From positions 496,001-560,000 of the forward strand of contig NZ_JAYGJQ010000002.1 in NCBI RefSeq assembly GCF_035013165.1: a stretch of 64,000 nt of DNA, written 5' to 3'. Under the pieces are notes generated by a model. The model saw nothing but the letters and a program-made list of their open reading frames with translations, made no database searches and was not told the origin of the DNA. Positions 8,512-16,089 of the stretch are shown here, in pieces. The translations under genes were made by a program, and so were the position numbers. Origin of the DNA: Bacteriovorax sp. PP10 (GTDB taxonomy: Bacteria; Bdellovibrionota; Bacteriovoracia; Bacteriovoracales; Bacteriovoracaceae). The first letter of the stretch is position 1; every line of letters starts with the position of its first letter.

Positions 8512-9360
8512 TTATTGGAACGATACTCGTTGCATATCCATAACATTATTATTTGTAATGAAGTCAGTTGAAGGATTCACCGGGTTTTGCATTTGAATTG
8601 CTGGTTGGATATTCATCATGTCACCCATGTTGAAGCTATAAGGTGCTTCATATTGAGCAGAAGGAGCTCGTTGTTGCATATACGGATTCGCTTCTGGTTG
8701 AACTTGCGATAAATTTTGTCCTAGTTGCGCAAATCTCGGTCCAAACTCTGATGTTGGTTGGATTTGAAATGCTGAGGCATCAAATTGGTCTACTCCAAAA
8801 GAGTATGGATTGTATGGTGATTGATTGTGTTGCATTTGAGGTGCTTGCATCTGGTTCATCATTGTGAACATCTGTTGCATTAACATCATTTGTTGTTGTT
8901 GTTGAGTAATCATGAGTGAAGTCATTTGTGAAATCAAAGACGCGAAGTCTTGTTTTTCAGTAAATCTTGGGACTTCTGATTTATCAACTGCAGCTTCTTC
9001 TTTTTTAGGTTTTTTAAGATCAGCAATCTCTAGCATGATCGCTTCTTTATCTGCCATCAATTTTTTGATTTCATCTTCAAGTGCAGATTGTTGTTTATCT
9101 TTTAAGCAAGAAACTTGCGCTTCTTCTTTTTTAGCTTCAACTTTATGAGTTAGTTCTCTCATTTCATAGAGAGATTTTTTAGGAGGTGTAATTCCTTCTG
9201 CTCTCATTTCCTCAAGTTTTTTTCCTTCAGGTTTTGTGTCTTCCTTGCTTGCCGGGAATCTATTCACGTTATGATCTTCTTGCCATAAAACTTTTGGTGC
9301 AAAGGCACTTAATGTTAATAGAGCAGAAAAAGATACAACGACAGCAGTTTGCTTTTTCAT
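8512..9360 (-). CDS. Secreted Gln/Met-rich protein of unknown function
   Basis: 282 aa. The N-terminus has a hydrophobic segment (residues about 5-21) that looks like a signal peptide or anchor. Next comes a charged, probably coiled-coil region (about 40-125, rich in E and K), then a low-complexity Gln/Met stretch (QQQQQMMLMQQMFTMMNQMQ) and a Pro/Asn/Gln-rich tail. No domain is recognised. GGGG just before the ATG gives the start. A near-consensus sigma-54 promoter lies 42-57 bases upstream and a long inverted repeat further up, so the gene is probably under activator-dependent control. Confidence 0.65.
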   Translation of the reverse strand: MKKQTAVVVSFSALLTLSAFAPKVLWQEDHNVNRFPASKEDTKPEGKKLEEMRAEGITPPKKSLYEMRELTHKVEAKKEEAQVSCLKDKQQSALEDEIKKLMADKEAIMLEIADLKKPKKEEAAVDKSEVPRFTEKQDFASLISQMTSLMITQQQQQMMLMQQMFTMMNQMQAPQMQHNQSPYNPYSFGVDQFDASAFQIQPTSEFGPRFAQLGQNLSQVQPEANPYMQQRAPSAQYEAPYSFNMGDMMNIQPAIQMQNPVNPSTDFITNNNVMDMQRVSFQ

Positions 9361-9401
9361 ATAATCCCCTTGGATTGGAAGCTTTGATATACAGGTATCA
9401 T

Positions 9402-9417
9402 TGCAGCTAACGTGCCA
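9402..9417 (-). promoter_or_regulatory. Sigma-54 (-24/-12) promoter of the 8512-9360 gene
   Basis: On the minus strand TGGCACG-TTAG-CTGCA, with exactly ten bases between GG and GC, is nearly identical to the RpoN consensus (TGGCACG-N4-TTGCA). Transcription would start about base 9391 and give a leader of about 31 bases holding the GGGG ribosome-binding site. Confidence 0.7.
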
Positions 9418-9459
9418 TAGGGTAGAGGTCTGAATTGATTGGATATGAGAGGGGCTTAG

Positions 9460-9508
9460 CTGTCTAAACTTTTAACATATAAAAAATTCCTGTTAAAAAT
9501 TTAGACAG
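9460..9508. repeat. Long inverted repeat with TGTCTAAA arms
   Basis: CTGTCTAAA-C-TTTTAACA (9460-9477) pairs with TGTTAAAA-A-TTTAGACAG (9491-9508): 17 of 18 positions pair, with a 13-base loop. No T-run follows on the minus strand, so it is a poor terminator for the protease gene ending at 9512. It lies 43-106 bases upstream of the sigma-54 promoter at 9402-9417, a usual place for an activator site. Confidence 0.6.
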
Positions 9509-9511
9509 TTC

Positions 9512-10852
9512 TTATTTCGAAAGAGGAGTTGTAACCTCTAAGAGTTCTATAGGAGCAAGGGAAGTGTCAGTATAAAGAACCACTTTAGTCGTGAGAGCAG
9601 GCCTATAAAGCGTGCTTGAGAAGGCTTCATGAACATTAGGTGCCAGGAGGATATTTTCCGGCATGCTTATCGTTCCATCCTGATGCCCGCTGAAATCCAG
9701 AGTACTGGAATTCCCCATGGCGTAGATGTACTGATATTGAGAATCATAAATAGGGAAGAATTGAGGAGCTAAAACTCCTTCAGAAAGAACAATGTTAAAT
9801 CCAAGAAAACTGTGAACTTCAATATAGTGTCCATTGGCCTCTGTGATGGCAAGATTGATATCCAGGTCTATATCCGATTCAGTAAGAGCAGGTTTAACTG
9901 CCAAACTTACCACATTTAGATTATCAACCTGAGCGTCGCTTGGGATCGCCATGTCGCCATCGATTTTTGCATAGTATAGGTAACCATCAACATATCTATC
10001 AACCATGTCAAAACTAAGTTTTCCAAAACCAGCGATACCCCAGTCATTACCCCAACTGTTTTTAAAATAAAAAACTTTCTCATCAAGGTTGTAACCAGTA
10101 AGGATAACTGAATGGGCCCCGCAAGAAGCAGGAAGCTGCAGACACGCTTGTCTCATTTCTTCAGTGTAAGTCACGCTACCATCATCACTCCAGCCGCTGT
10201 AATTCACAGGCAATGAAATAGAGAGTGGACGCTCGTTAGTCGCTAGGTACTTAATAATTTCATTTGTATTTTTTCTGATAAACCCAGTTTTGATTGAGTC
10301 TCCAGGAATAACTTTATTTAAAGCTGCTTTGGGAGGAGTATGAACAAAGCAGTGCATAGGTGTATCTTCATTATCTTGAATCCCTTCGCATGGATTTCCT
10401 TTTTCAAACCAATTGGGGCGATAGCTGAAATCCTTTTCTAAAAGAATTCCGCCTCTTTTTGCCGCCTGAAGATTGACACTTATATGAGAAGCTTCAACAT
10501 CGTCGTAGTGCCCTTGATATTTTGTCGAGTAAATTGAGTATTCTTCAGAAAGATTAACGTCGATCCCTTTATCAATTTTAATGGCCGCTTCTAATAAGGC
10601 CGTCGCTGCAAAAAATGTACATGTTCCACGGTGACCTTGATTTTTAACAGACGTCATCTTCTGTGAGAAGTCTACCATTCTGGGGAAATCACCAAGAGCT
10701 TCTTCATTGTAAGAAGAAAGGGTCGTCATATCGTTGAAAGCGCCCAGAACAATTTTGTTTTTTGCTGAGCTAGCAACAGGCGCAGCTTGCTTTTGTCCAC
10801 ATGACTGTAGAGTAAAAACCATGGCAATGATTAAAAATGAGAAAGTTTTCAT
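9512..10852 (-). CDS. Papain-like (C1A) cysteine protease, lipoprotein, copy 1
   Basis: 446 aa. Lipoprotein signal with lipidated C18 (LQSCGQ). The papain core is complete: oxyanion Q72 and catalytic C78 in NQGHRGTCTFF, catalytic H247 in CGAHSVILTGYN, and N265 in FKNSWGNDWG. The usual W after the catalytic Cys is replaced by Thr. There is no recognisable I29 propeptide, because only about 50 residues lie between lipid anchor and active site. About 150 residues follow the protease domain and match no known domain. It is the first (3'-most) of three tandem paralogues, all leftward. Likely exposed on the outer membrane or in the periplasm. Confidence 0.85.
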   Translation of the reverse strand: MKTFSFLIIAMVFTLQSCGQKQAAPVASSAKNKIVLGAFNDMTTLSSYNEEALGDFPRMVDFSQKMTSVKNQGHRGTCTFFAATALLEAAIKIDKGIDVNLSEEYSIYSTKYQGHYDDVEASHISVNLQAAKRGGILLEKDFSYRPNWFEKGNPCEGIQDNEDTPMHCFVHTPPKAALNKVIPGDSIKTGFIRKNTNEIIKYLATNERPLSISLPVNYSGWSDDGSVTYTEEMRQACLQLPASCGAHSVILTGYNLDEKVFYFKNSWGNDWGIAGFGKLSFDMVDRYVDGYLYYAKIDGDMAIPSDAQVDNLNVVSLAVKPALTESDIDLDINLAITEANGHYIEVHSFLGFNIVLSEGVLAPQFFPIYDSQYQYIYAMGNSSTLDFSGHQDGTISMPENILLAPNVHEAFSSTLYRPALTTKVVLYTDTSLAPIELLEVTTPLSK

Positions 10853-10925
10853 AAACCCTATTATGCCAAGATTTAGGAGAAACTATGAATGGATTGAAAG
10901 TTTTACAAGTAGGTGAGGAAGGGCC

Positions 10926-10940
10926 GTCTAAAGTTTAGTC
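10926..10940. promoter_or_regulatory. GTCTAAA/TTTAGTC palindrome upstream of C1A protease copy 1
   Basis: GTCTAAA-G-TTTAGTC is a near-perfect palindrome 74-88 bases upstream of the protease start at 10852. It is the same motif as in the repeats at 9460-9508 and 24909-24935. No sigma-54 promoter is visible between it and this gene. Confidence 0.4.
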
Positions 10941-10948
10941 AAAGGGCC

Positions 10949-10973
10949 GCGGACTTAAAATGAATAAGTCCGC
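10949..10973. terminator. Hairpin downstream of C1A protease copy 2
   Basis: GCGGACTTA (10949-10957) and TAAGTCCGC (10965-10973) form a perfect 9-bp stem. The T-run follows on the plus strand, while on the minus strand it becomes an A-run in front of the stem. It is therefore an unusual terminator for the leftward protease gene and may instead protect the 3' end of the mRNA. Confidence 0.5.
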
Positions 10974-10984
10974 AGTTTTTTTAA

Positions 10985-12367
10985 TTATTGAACAGGAGTA
11001 TAAACTCGTTTTAAAACTTTAAATGTAGAATCGTCCGTATGAACGTAAATCGTTGTTCTAAGGAACTTATCGTAATCAGGATTCCCTAAAAGAGCATCAA
11101 TTGAAGGAAGGCTAAACATTTCTGCTGTCAGGGCCAATCCCGCAGTTTCTGTTGAATTGATGGCAATTTGGTTTTCTTCTTTAGGAACAGTTACAGTAGA
11201 GACTCTTACGTAATCCTCTCCAGTTGCTTCTTTCTCATCAACGCTCAGGCGAACCAGTTCGGTGTTACCATCACTTGGTAATTCAGCAACGTAGTTCTTT
11301 GATTTTTTAACCAGGTAGCTGCTGATATAAAGCATCTTTCCGCTAGTCTCATCAACTTCACTATCGATAGCGATGCTGATTGATTTATCTTCATTCGCGT
11401 ATGTTTCAACGTCAAACTTTTGAAGTTTTATTTCAGGACTCTTTCCTTCAGGTAGTTTCACTTCACTAGGCACTTCAGCGTAGTAAAGAACTTCATTAAC
11501 GTAGACATCCACTACATCAAATGGAATTGTTCCATAACCATTTTTCCCCCAATCTTTCCCCCAGCTATTCTTAAACATGAAAACTCTTTTTTCCATGTCG
11601 TAACCAGTAAGGATAATAGAGTGACCACCACAATCAGATGGAGTTGTGAGGCATTCATTTCTATACTCTTCATTAAAGTCAGTCTCACCAGTGTTCGGCC
11701 ATGCATTGAAGTTAACGTTGACTGACATAATCAGCGGACGTTTTTTTTCAGCTAAAAATCTGATAATGGCATTTGTATCTTTAGGGATAGAAGTAACAGT
11801 GATTCCTCTGGCGTCTATTAAGCGCGACATTGCCTTTTTGTTAGGTTTGTTATGAGTGAAACAAGTCTTAGGTGCGGATCTGTCTGAAGCTTTATAATCA
11901 CCGCAAGGACGTCCTTTCTCAAACCATGAGGCCTGGTATGACCAATCTTCTTCAAGTAATAACCCTTGAGTTCTCATTCCTCTTACGTTGTCTTCTACGA
12001 TTGAGCCTTCCATTTGTTGGTAAGGTCCCGATTTTTTCGCAGCATAGTTTAAGTATTCTTCTGAAAGGTTAACTTCTTTCCCTAAGTCTTTTTTGATCGC
12101 GCCTTCAACCAACCCGATAACGCTAAAGAAGGTACATGTCCCGCGGTCAGCTTGATTTTTAGCAGGAGTCATATCTGCGCTTAGATCTACCAGTTTGGGA
12201 AGATCAGTCAGTTGTGATTCATCCAGAGTGCTGTAAGAAAACATGTCACTGTATGCACCCAACACAATCTTATTTTTGTATTCATTAGCTGCAACAGGAG
12301 CTTTCCCCTGACTACAAGAAGCAAGGATAGATGTGAATGCAATGGCGGCAATAAACATTTTATTCAT
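10985..12367 (-). CDS. Papain-like (C1A) cysteine protease, lipoprotein, copy 2
   Basis: 460 aa. Collinear with its neighbours: lipidated C18 (LASCSQ), catalytic C78 in NQADRGTCTFF, His in DCGGHSIILTGYD, Asn in FKNSWGKDWGKNGYG. All catalytic residues are kept, so it should be active. It is closer in sequence to copy 3 than to copy 1 (shared GKAP after the lipid Cys, shared TELPSDGNT/TELPTDGNT segments and a KVLKR-YTPV C-terminus). The C-terminal 150-odd residues are unrecognised and may bind a substrate or partner. An 88-residue cluster of charge late in the protein is more divergent than the protease core. Confidence 0.85.
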   Translation of the reverse strand: MNKMFIAAIAFTSILASCSQGKAPVAANEYKNKIVLGAYSDMFSYSTLDESQLTDLPKLVDLSADMTPAKNQADRGTCTFFSVIGLVEGAIKKDLGKEVNLSEEYLNYAAKKSGPYQQMEGSIVEDNVRGMRTQGLLLEEDWSYQASWFEKGRPCGDYKASDRSAPKTCFTHNKPNKKAMSRLIDARGITVTSIPKDTNAIIRFLAEKKRPLIMSVNVNFNAWPNTGETDFNEEYRNECLTTPSDCGGHSIILTGYDMEKRVFMFKNSWGKDWGKNGYGTIPFDVVDVYVNEVLYYAEVPSEVKLPEGKSPEIKLQKFDVETYANEDKSISIAIDSEVDETSGKMLYISSYLVKKSKNYVAELPSDGNTELVRLSVDEKEATGEDYVRVSTVTVPKEENQIAINSTETAGLALTAEMFSLPSIDALLGNPDYDKFLRTTIYVHTDDSTFKVLKRVYTPVQ

Positions 12368-12462
12368 AGGTATTCCGTCTTAAGGTATTAACAGAATAAT
12401 TATCGCGCAAATTTAGAGGCTTAGGGGAGAGTGTGAAAGAATTACATAGAGGGTGCTAGGAT

Positions 12463-12504
12463 TTTAGACAATATTGCGGTCTTAATTTCATAAGACCGCA
12501 ATAT
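12463..12504. terminator. TTTAGACA half-site plus a 14-bp hairpin downstream of C1A protease copy 3
   Basis: ATATTGCGGTCTTA (12471-12484) and TAAGACCGCAATAT (12491-12504) form a perfect 14-bp stem with a 6-base loop, placed after the stop of copy 3. No T-run follows on the minus strand. TTTAGACA (12463-12470) directly beside it is the recurring motif and lies 96-103 bases upstream of copy 2. Confidence 0.55.
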
Positions 12505-12512
12505 ATGAATCG

Positions 12513-13889
12513 TTATTTAACAGGCGTATAAATACGTTTTAGCACTTTATAAGATGAATCATCCGTATAGACATAAATTGTTGTTCTCGTCACAGTATCA
12601 TAATCCTGAGAACCCATAAGTTTAGCAATTGAAGGAACTGTTAACATTGCAGAAGGAAAGTGTAGAAGAGCAGCGATTTCCAGTTCGTTTTGTTCGGCCG
12701 GGATGGAATACAAAAGGCTTCTTGGCATTACATCGCCTGCGATTTTTTGTTCTACTTCATCAATAATTTGAATCGTAATAGTATTTCCATCAGTTGGTAA
12801 TTCAGTGGCGTATTGACTGGATTTTTTAACAAGGTAACTGCTGATATAAATCATGTGCCCACTTGTTTCACTAACTTTTCCATCAGCATAAATATTGATT
12901 GATTGATCTTCATTTAAAGTTGTCTTGGCCGAAAAATTCATTAGAGCCAAGTTATCCACATTAGCATCAGCAGGAATTTTTAATGGGTTTTTTACTTCTG
13001 CATAATAAAGATTATCGTTAACATATCTATCAACAACCTCGAATGGAATAGTCCCATAACCATTTTTTCCCCATTCCTTTCCCCAGCTATTTTTGAAAAA
13101 GAAAACTTTCTTGGCCATGTCGTAACCAGTAACCAGGATAGAGTGACCACCACAGTCTGAAGGATTGCTTAAACACTCTTGTCTTAATTCTTCGTTATAA
13201 GTGGTTTCACCTGAATTAGGCCATCCATTAAAGTTAACTGTCACAGACATAATAAGAGGACGCTTTTCTTCGGCCAGGAATTTGATCATTTTGCTGGTAT
13301 CTTTTGAGAGAGAAGAAAACTCGATACCGTCAGCATTAATAATGTTTGCTGCTGCTTTTTTATTTGGTTTATCATGAGAATAACAATATGCCGGTGCTTT
13401 TGAATCAGTACTTTTATATTTCTCACACGGTAAAGCTTTTCCAAACCATGAAGATTGGTAGGCCCAGTCTCTCTCCAGGATCAATCCATCTTTTGAGATC
13501 GTGCGGAGGTTAAATCCAACATTCGATCCTTCTTCACTTGGATAGTAACCTGCTTTTTTGGTCGCATAGTTCAGGAACTCTTCAGAGAAATTAACATCCT
13601 GACCTAAATCTTTTTTTACTGCTCCTTCAACCATCGCTAGTGTTGAAAAGAATGTACATGTTCCACGGGCATCCTGATTTTTAACTGAACTCATATCAGA
13701 ACTCAGGTCTACAGTTGCTGGAAGATCTTTAAGGAGTGCTTCATCAAGCGTCGAGTAAGTTGCCATATCAACATAGTTACCCAAAACTATTTTATCTTTA
13801 TAACCACTGTTATTGACTGGTGCTTTGCCTTGACTACATGACGTCAGAATCGAAGAGGCCGCGAAGATGATAACGAAAAGCTTTTTCAT
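12513..13889 (-). CDS. Papain-like (C1A) cysteine protease, lipoprotein, copy 3
   Basis: 458 aa. Lipidated C18 (LTSCSQ), catalytic C78 in NQDARGTCTFF, His in DCGGHSILVTGYD, Asn in FKNSWGKEWGKNGYG. The layout is identical to copy 2, including a TIYVYTDDSSYKVLKRIYTP C-terminus, so the two arose by a fairly recent duplication. It is the first gene of the leftward array, with no GTCTAAA site in front of it. Each of the three genes has its own leader and hairpin, so they are probably transcribed separately. The substrate is unknown; prey or envelope proteins are an inference from the organism. Confidence 0.85.
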   Translation of the reverse strand: MKKLFVIIFAASSILTSCSQGKAPVNNSGYKDKIVLGNYVDMATYSTLDEALLKDLPATVDLSSDMSSVKNQDARGTCTFFSTLAMVEGAVKKDLGQDVNFSEEFLNYATKKAGYYPSEEGSNVGFNLRTISKDGLILERDWAYQSSWFGKALPCEKYKSTDSKAPAYCYSHDKPNKKAAANIINADGIEFSSLSKDTSKMIKFLAEEKRPLIMSVTVNFNGWPNSGETTYNEELRQECLSNPSDCGGHSILVTGYDMAKKVFFFKNSWGKEWGKNGYGTIPFEVVDRYVNDNLYYAEVKNPLKIPADANVDNLALMNFSAKTTLNEDQSINIYADGKVSETSGHMIYISSYLVKKSSQYATELPTDGNTITIQIIDEVEQKIAGDVMPRSLLYSIPAEQNELEIAALLHFPSAMLTVPSIAKLMGSQDYDTVTRTTIYVYTDDSSYKVLKRIYTPVK

Positions 13890-13989
13890 ATAGAGTCCTA
13901 TATATTTTGTTGAGCGTGCGTTATATCAGTTTATTATTGGATTTCTAGATTTTATTGAATGGATTTTAAGAAAGTGTTGTAAATAAAAA

Positions 13990-14011
13990 GCGGCCTTAAA
14001 TATAAGGCCGC
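13990..14011 (-). terminator. Intrinsic terminator of the 14045-14431 gene
   Basis: GCGGCCTTA and TAAGGCCGC form a 9-bp stem around a 4-base loop. On the minus strand it is followed by TTTTTATTT, a proper terminator tail. Confidence 0.8.
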
Positions 14012-14044
14012 GATTTATAAGATCTAAATATTAAAAACAAAAAA

Positions 14045-14431
14045 TTATTTTACGTTATCGATAGCTTTAATCGTTTGGTTCATCGATTGCTCTAACTGTC
14101 TAGCAAGTGCCATCTCTTGTTGAAAACGGATCTGTTCCATTTTCTTTTCAACCATAATACGGTTTCTTTCTTCAAGTCTTTGTCTTAGAAGTCTTAAACG
14201 ATCTGAAGACGTAAGTTGCTTAGGAGCTGGAGCTGGTCTTGGTGCTCTTCTTACTTGTTGAACTGGTGCCGGAGCTGCTACTGGTTCTTCAACTTTATAT
14301 TTCCCTTCGATGTTTAGCGTAGGTGATTGGATCGCTTCATCAGCAAGAGTTAACTCATCATTTACATTAATTTCTGTGTCTGCTTTTACATTGAAAGCAA
14401 GTAATACGCTTAATAACATTAAGTACTTCAT
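14045..14431 (-). CDS. Small secreted Pro/Ala-rich, coiled-coil protein
   Basis: 128 aa. Signal peptide (MKYLMLLSVLLAFNVKA), then an acidic segment, a Pro/Ala/Arg linker (PAPVQQVRRAPRPAPAPKQ) and a long Arg/Glu/Gln helix with coiled-coil spacing to the C-terminus. No known family. Minus-strand GAGGGG precedes the ATG. A weak -24/-12 pattern (GG at 14468-14469, GC at 14456-14457, ten bases apart) lies about 25 bases upstream. The function is unknown; a structural or envelope-linking role would suit its composition. Confidence 0.6.
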   Translation of the reverse strand: MKYLMLLSVLLAFNVKADTEINVNDELTLADEAIQSPTLNIEGKYKVEEPVAAPAPVQQVRRAPRPAPAPKQLTSSDRLRLLRQRLEERNRIMVEKKMEQIRFQQEMALARQLEQSMNQTIKAIDNVK

Positions 14432-14590
14432 AGGATTCCCCTCTGTGTTTTATAAGCGTGTTGTATGCCCCTTAAGGATTTCTGTAAATGGGTTGTGTAA
14501 AAATGATAGTAGTGCCAAGAAGTCAGGATCATAGTGACACCAGTATCATTTAAATTTTCGCTAACAACTTGAAATAATATTTTTTTATTC

Positions 14591-14606
14591 TGGCATTCAC
14601 CTTGCT
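14591..14606 (+). promoter_or_regulatory. Sigma-54 (-24/-12) promoter of lipoprotein gene 14654
   Basis: TGGCATT-CACC-TTGCT has GG and GC separated by exactly ten bases and a perfect TTGCT. The predicted start near 14617 would give a 37-base leader that includes the GGGGGG ribosome-binding site. Confidence 0.65.
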
Positions 14607-14653
14607 TTAGTTGGTCCGTGCTCAACAAGGGCCGTGTAGTTCTGGGGGGAATT

Positions 14654-15286
14654 ATGAAAAAAATAATGATGTTAGTTGGAATTCTTATGCTTGCTTCTTC
14701 TTGTGTAGAGATAAACGGAGGTTTGCAAGTTCGTGAAGCATTCACTGTAAAGAAGAAATCAGGATTTTTAAATCGTAAGACAAAAGAGATCACTGTGAGT
14801 CCAAGGTCATATAAGGCCAGCTTAAAAATGGCGAGCGATAAGAACTTCACACTAAAGCTTGATGGTGGAGATTTAGATAATGTCAGCATTCCACTTAAAG
14901 CAGAGAAAGATTTAGATGTTCCTTATAATGGAAGATTTAATATCTCTCACGAAAAAATAGATCAGCCGTTTGATATCAGCGGGACGATTGCTACATCATG
15001 GGAAAACTCTGGTTACAACGAAGCTCTAGAGTCTTGTTCATGGACTTCTACAGAAAAGAGATGTGACAAGGTTTGTGAACCAGCGACTGGGCGTTGTGAA
15101 GTTCAGTGTCGTGATGTAACGACGACATTTAATGGGAAGAAGAGAGTTGAATACCATTACTCGTATACAAGAAGAGATTTGAATCTTGAGATTATGAGAG
15201 CGAACTCTACTGGGATCGTGGCTACTTTCGTGGGTTCAGATACTGAATCGACTAGAGTCGTAGATCGTGAAAGTGCTTGTTGGTGA
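14654..15286 (+). CDS. Lipoprotein of unknown family, paralogue A
   Basis: 210 aa. Lipoprotein signal MKKIMMLVGILMLASSC with C17 lipidated. Shared with the next gene are the start of the mature part (FLNRKTKE, then YKASL) and QPFDISG. It ends with a Cys-rich segment (CSWTSTEKRCDKVCEPATGRCEVQC) that probably carries disulfides. The frame is open from ATG 14618, but the run of G at 14644-14650 sets the start at 14654. It is preceded by a sigma-54-type promoter and followed by its own terminator. No function is recognised. Confidence 0.7.
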   Translation: MKKIMMLVGILMLASSCVEINGGLQVREAFTVKKKSGFLNRKTKEITVSPRSYKASLKMASDKNFTLKLDGGDLDNVSIPLKAEKDLDVPYNGRFNISHEKIDQPFDISGTIATSWENSGYNEALESCSWTSTEKRCDKVCEPATGRCEVQCRDVTTTFNGKKRVEYHYSYTRRDLNLEIMRANSTGIVATFVGSDTESTRVVDRESACW

Positions 15287-15292
15287 CAGGCA

Positions 15293-15318
15293 AAAAATGC
15301 AGCCGCAGCTGCATTTTT
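15293..15318 (+). terminator. Intrinsic terminator after lipoprotein paralogue A
   Basis: AAAAATGCAGC and GCTGCATTTTT surround a 4-base loop, giving an 11-bp stem whose T-run is part of the right arm. Confidence 0.8.
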
Positions 15319-15404
15319 ACTCGGCCTGAAGATAAGAAAAACTAGGCCACTTTAAATGAGTTGCCTGTCAGTTAGAGATTCGTTTGTTACATAACCTTTA
15401 ACAG

Positions 15405-15430
15405 GGCCCACTTAGTGGGCCTTATTTTTT
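15405..15430 (+). terminator. Second intrinsic terminator, just upstream of lipoprotein paralogue B
   Basis: GGCCCAC (15405-15411), TTA loop, GTGGGCC (15415-15421), then TTATTTTTT. It stands 30 bases before the next ATG, so it could act as an attenuator for that gene or end a short transcript from 15319-15404. Confidence 0.7.
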
Positions 15431-15450
15431 GCCTATAAATCGGAGTTTCT

Positions 15451-16056
15451 ATGAAAAAGATGTCGCTATTATTTGGAATATTGATGCTTCTGTCTTCATG
15501 TAAAGAAATCGAAGGGGAGCTGAAAGTTGAGCAAGCTTTCAATGTGAACAAAAAATACGGACTTCTTAATCGCAAAACTCGCGAAGTAAAAATCGGGCAA
15601 GAGACATATAAAGCAGAATTAGAATTTTCCAGCAAAAAGAAATTGAACTTAAATCTTGAAGGTGGATCCCTTGGTAAACTTTCAATCTTAATTAAAGCAG
15701 AGGATGATTTTGAAATCCCTTCATATGATGGAGAGTTCAGTATCCCTCATAATGAAATCAATCAGCCTTTCGATATTAGAGGTGAAGTAGAGTCGAGTGC
15801 CACGCAATCAGATGTCCAACACTCAACGAAGTCATGCACGTGGGAAGTTGTAGAGCGCCATTGTGATGAGTTTGGATGTAGAGACGTAAAGGTTACTATT
15901 CAAGGGCAACAAGAATACGATTACCAGACAACGTATTCAACGAAGAAGGTTCGACTGAAAATATTAAAAGTAGGGACAGATGAAGTGCTGGCGAATTTTT
16001 CAGGAAGTACGTCTGATCAGGAAACAAGAAGAGATAACACAAGTCCATGTAGATAA
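15451..16056 (+). CDS. Lipoprotein of unknown family, paralogue B
   Basis: 201 aa. Signal MKKMSLLFGILMLLSSC with C17 lipidated. The mature part matches paralogue A along most of its length (LLNRKTREV, YKAELEF, LEGGSLGKLSI, NQPFDIRGE). The Cys-rich end is shorter (CTWEVVERHCDEFGCRDV). A tandem duplicate; paralogue A sits 164 bases upstream. A promoter was not found between the upstream terminator and the ATG, where only 20 bases remain. Expression may therefore depend on read-through of that terminator. Confidence 0.7.
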   Translation: MKKMSLLFGILMLLSSCKEIEGELKVEQAFNVNKKYGLLNRKTREVKIGQETYKAELEFSSKKKLNLNLEGGSLGKLSILIKAEDDFEIPSYDGEFSIPHNEINQPFDIRGEVESSATQSDVQHSTKSCTWEVVERHCDEFGCRDVKVTIQGQQEYDYQTTYSTKKVRLKILKVGTDEVLANFSGSTSDQETRRDNTSPCR

Positions 16057-16086
16057 AAAAAGGCCCGCTTAGAGCGGGCCTTTTTT
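16055..16086. terminator. Bidirectional terminator between lipoprotein B and icd
   Basis: A-run, GGCCCGCT (16062-16069), TAG loop, AGCGGGCC (16073-16080), T-run. It is symmetrical and serves both converging genes. Confidence 0.9.
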
Positions 16087-16089
16087 ATT

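Noticed and set aside
10949-10973. Hairpin after protease copy 2 as a standard terminator of the leftward gene
   Set aside because: The T-run is on the wrong side for the minus strand; kept only as a hairpin of uncertain role.
14456-14469. Sigma-54 promoter for the 14045-14431 gene
   Set aside because: Spacing is correct but TTGC is replaced by ACGC and the first T is missing; mentioned in the gene entry only as a weak pattern.
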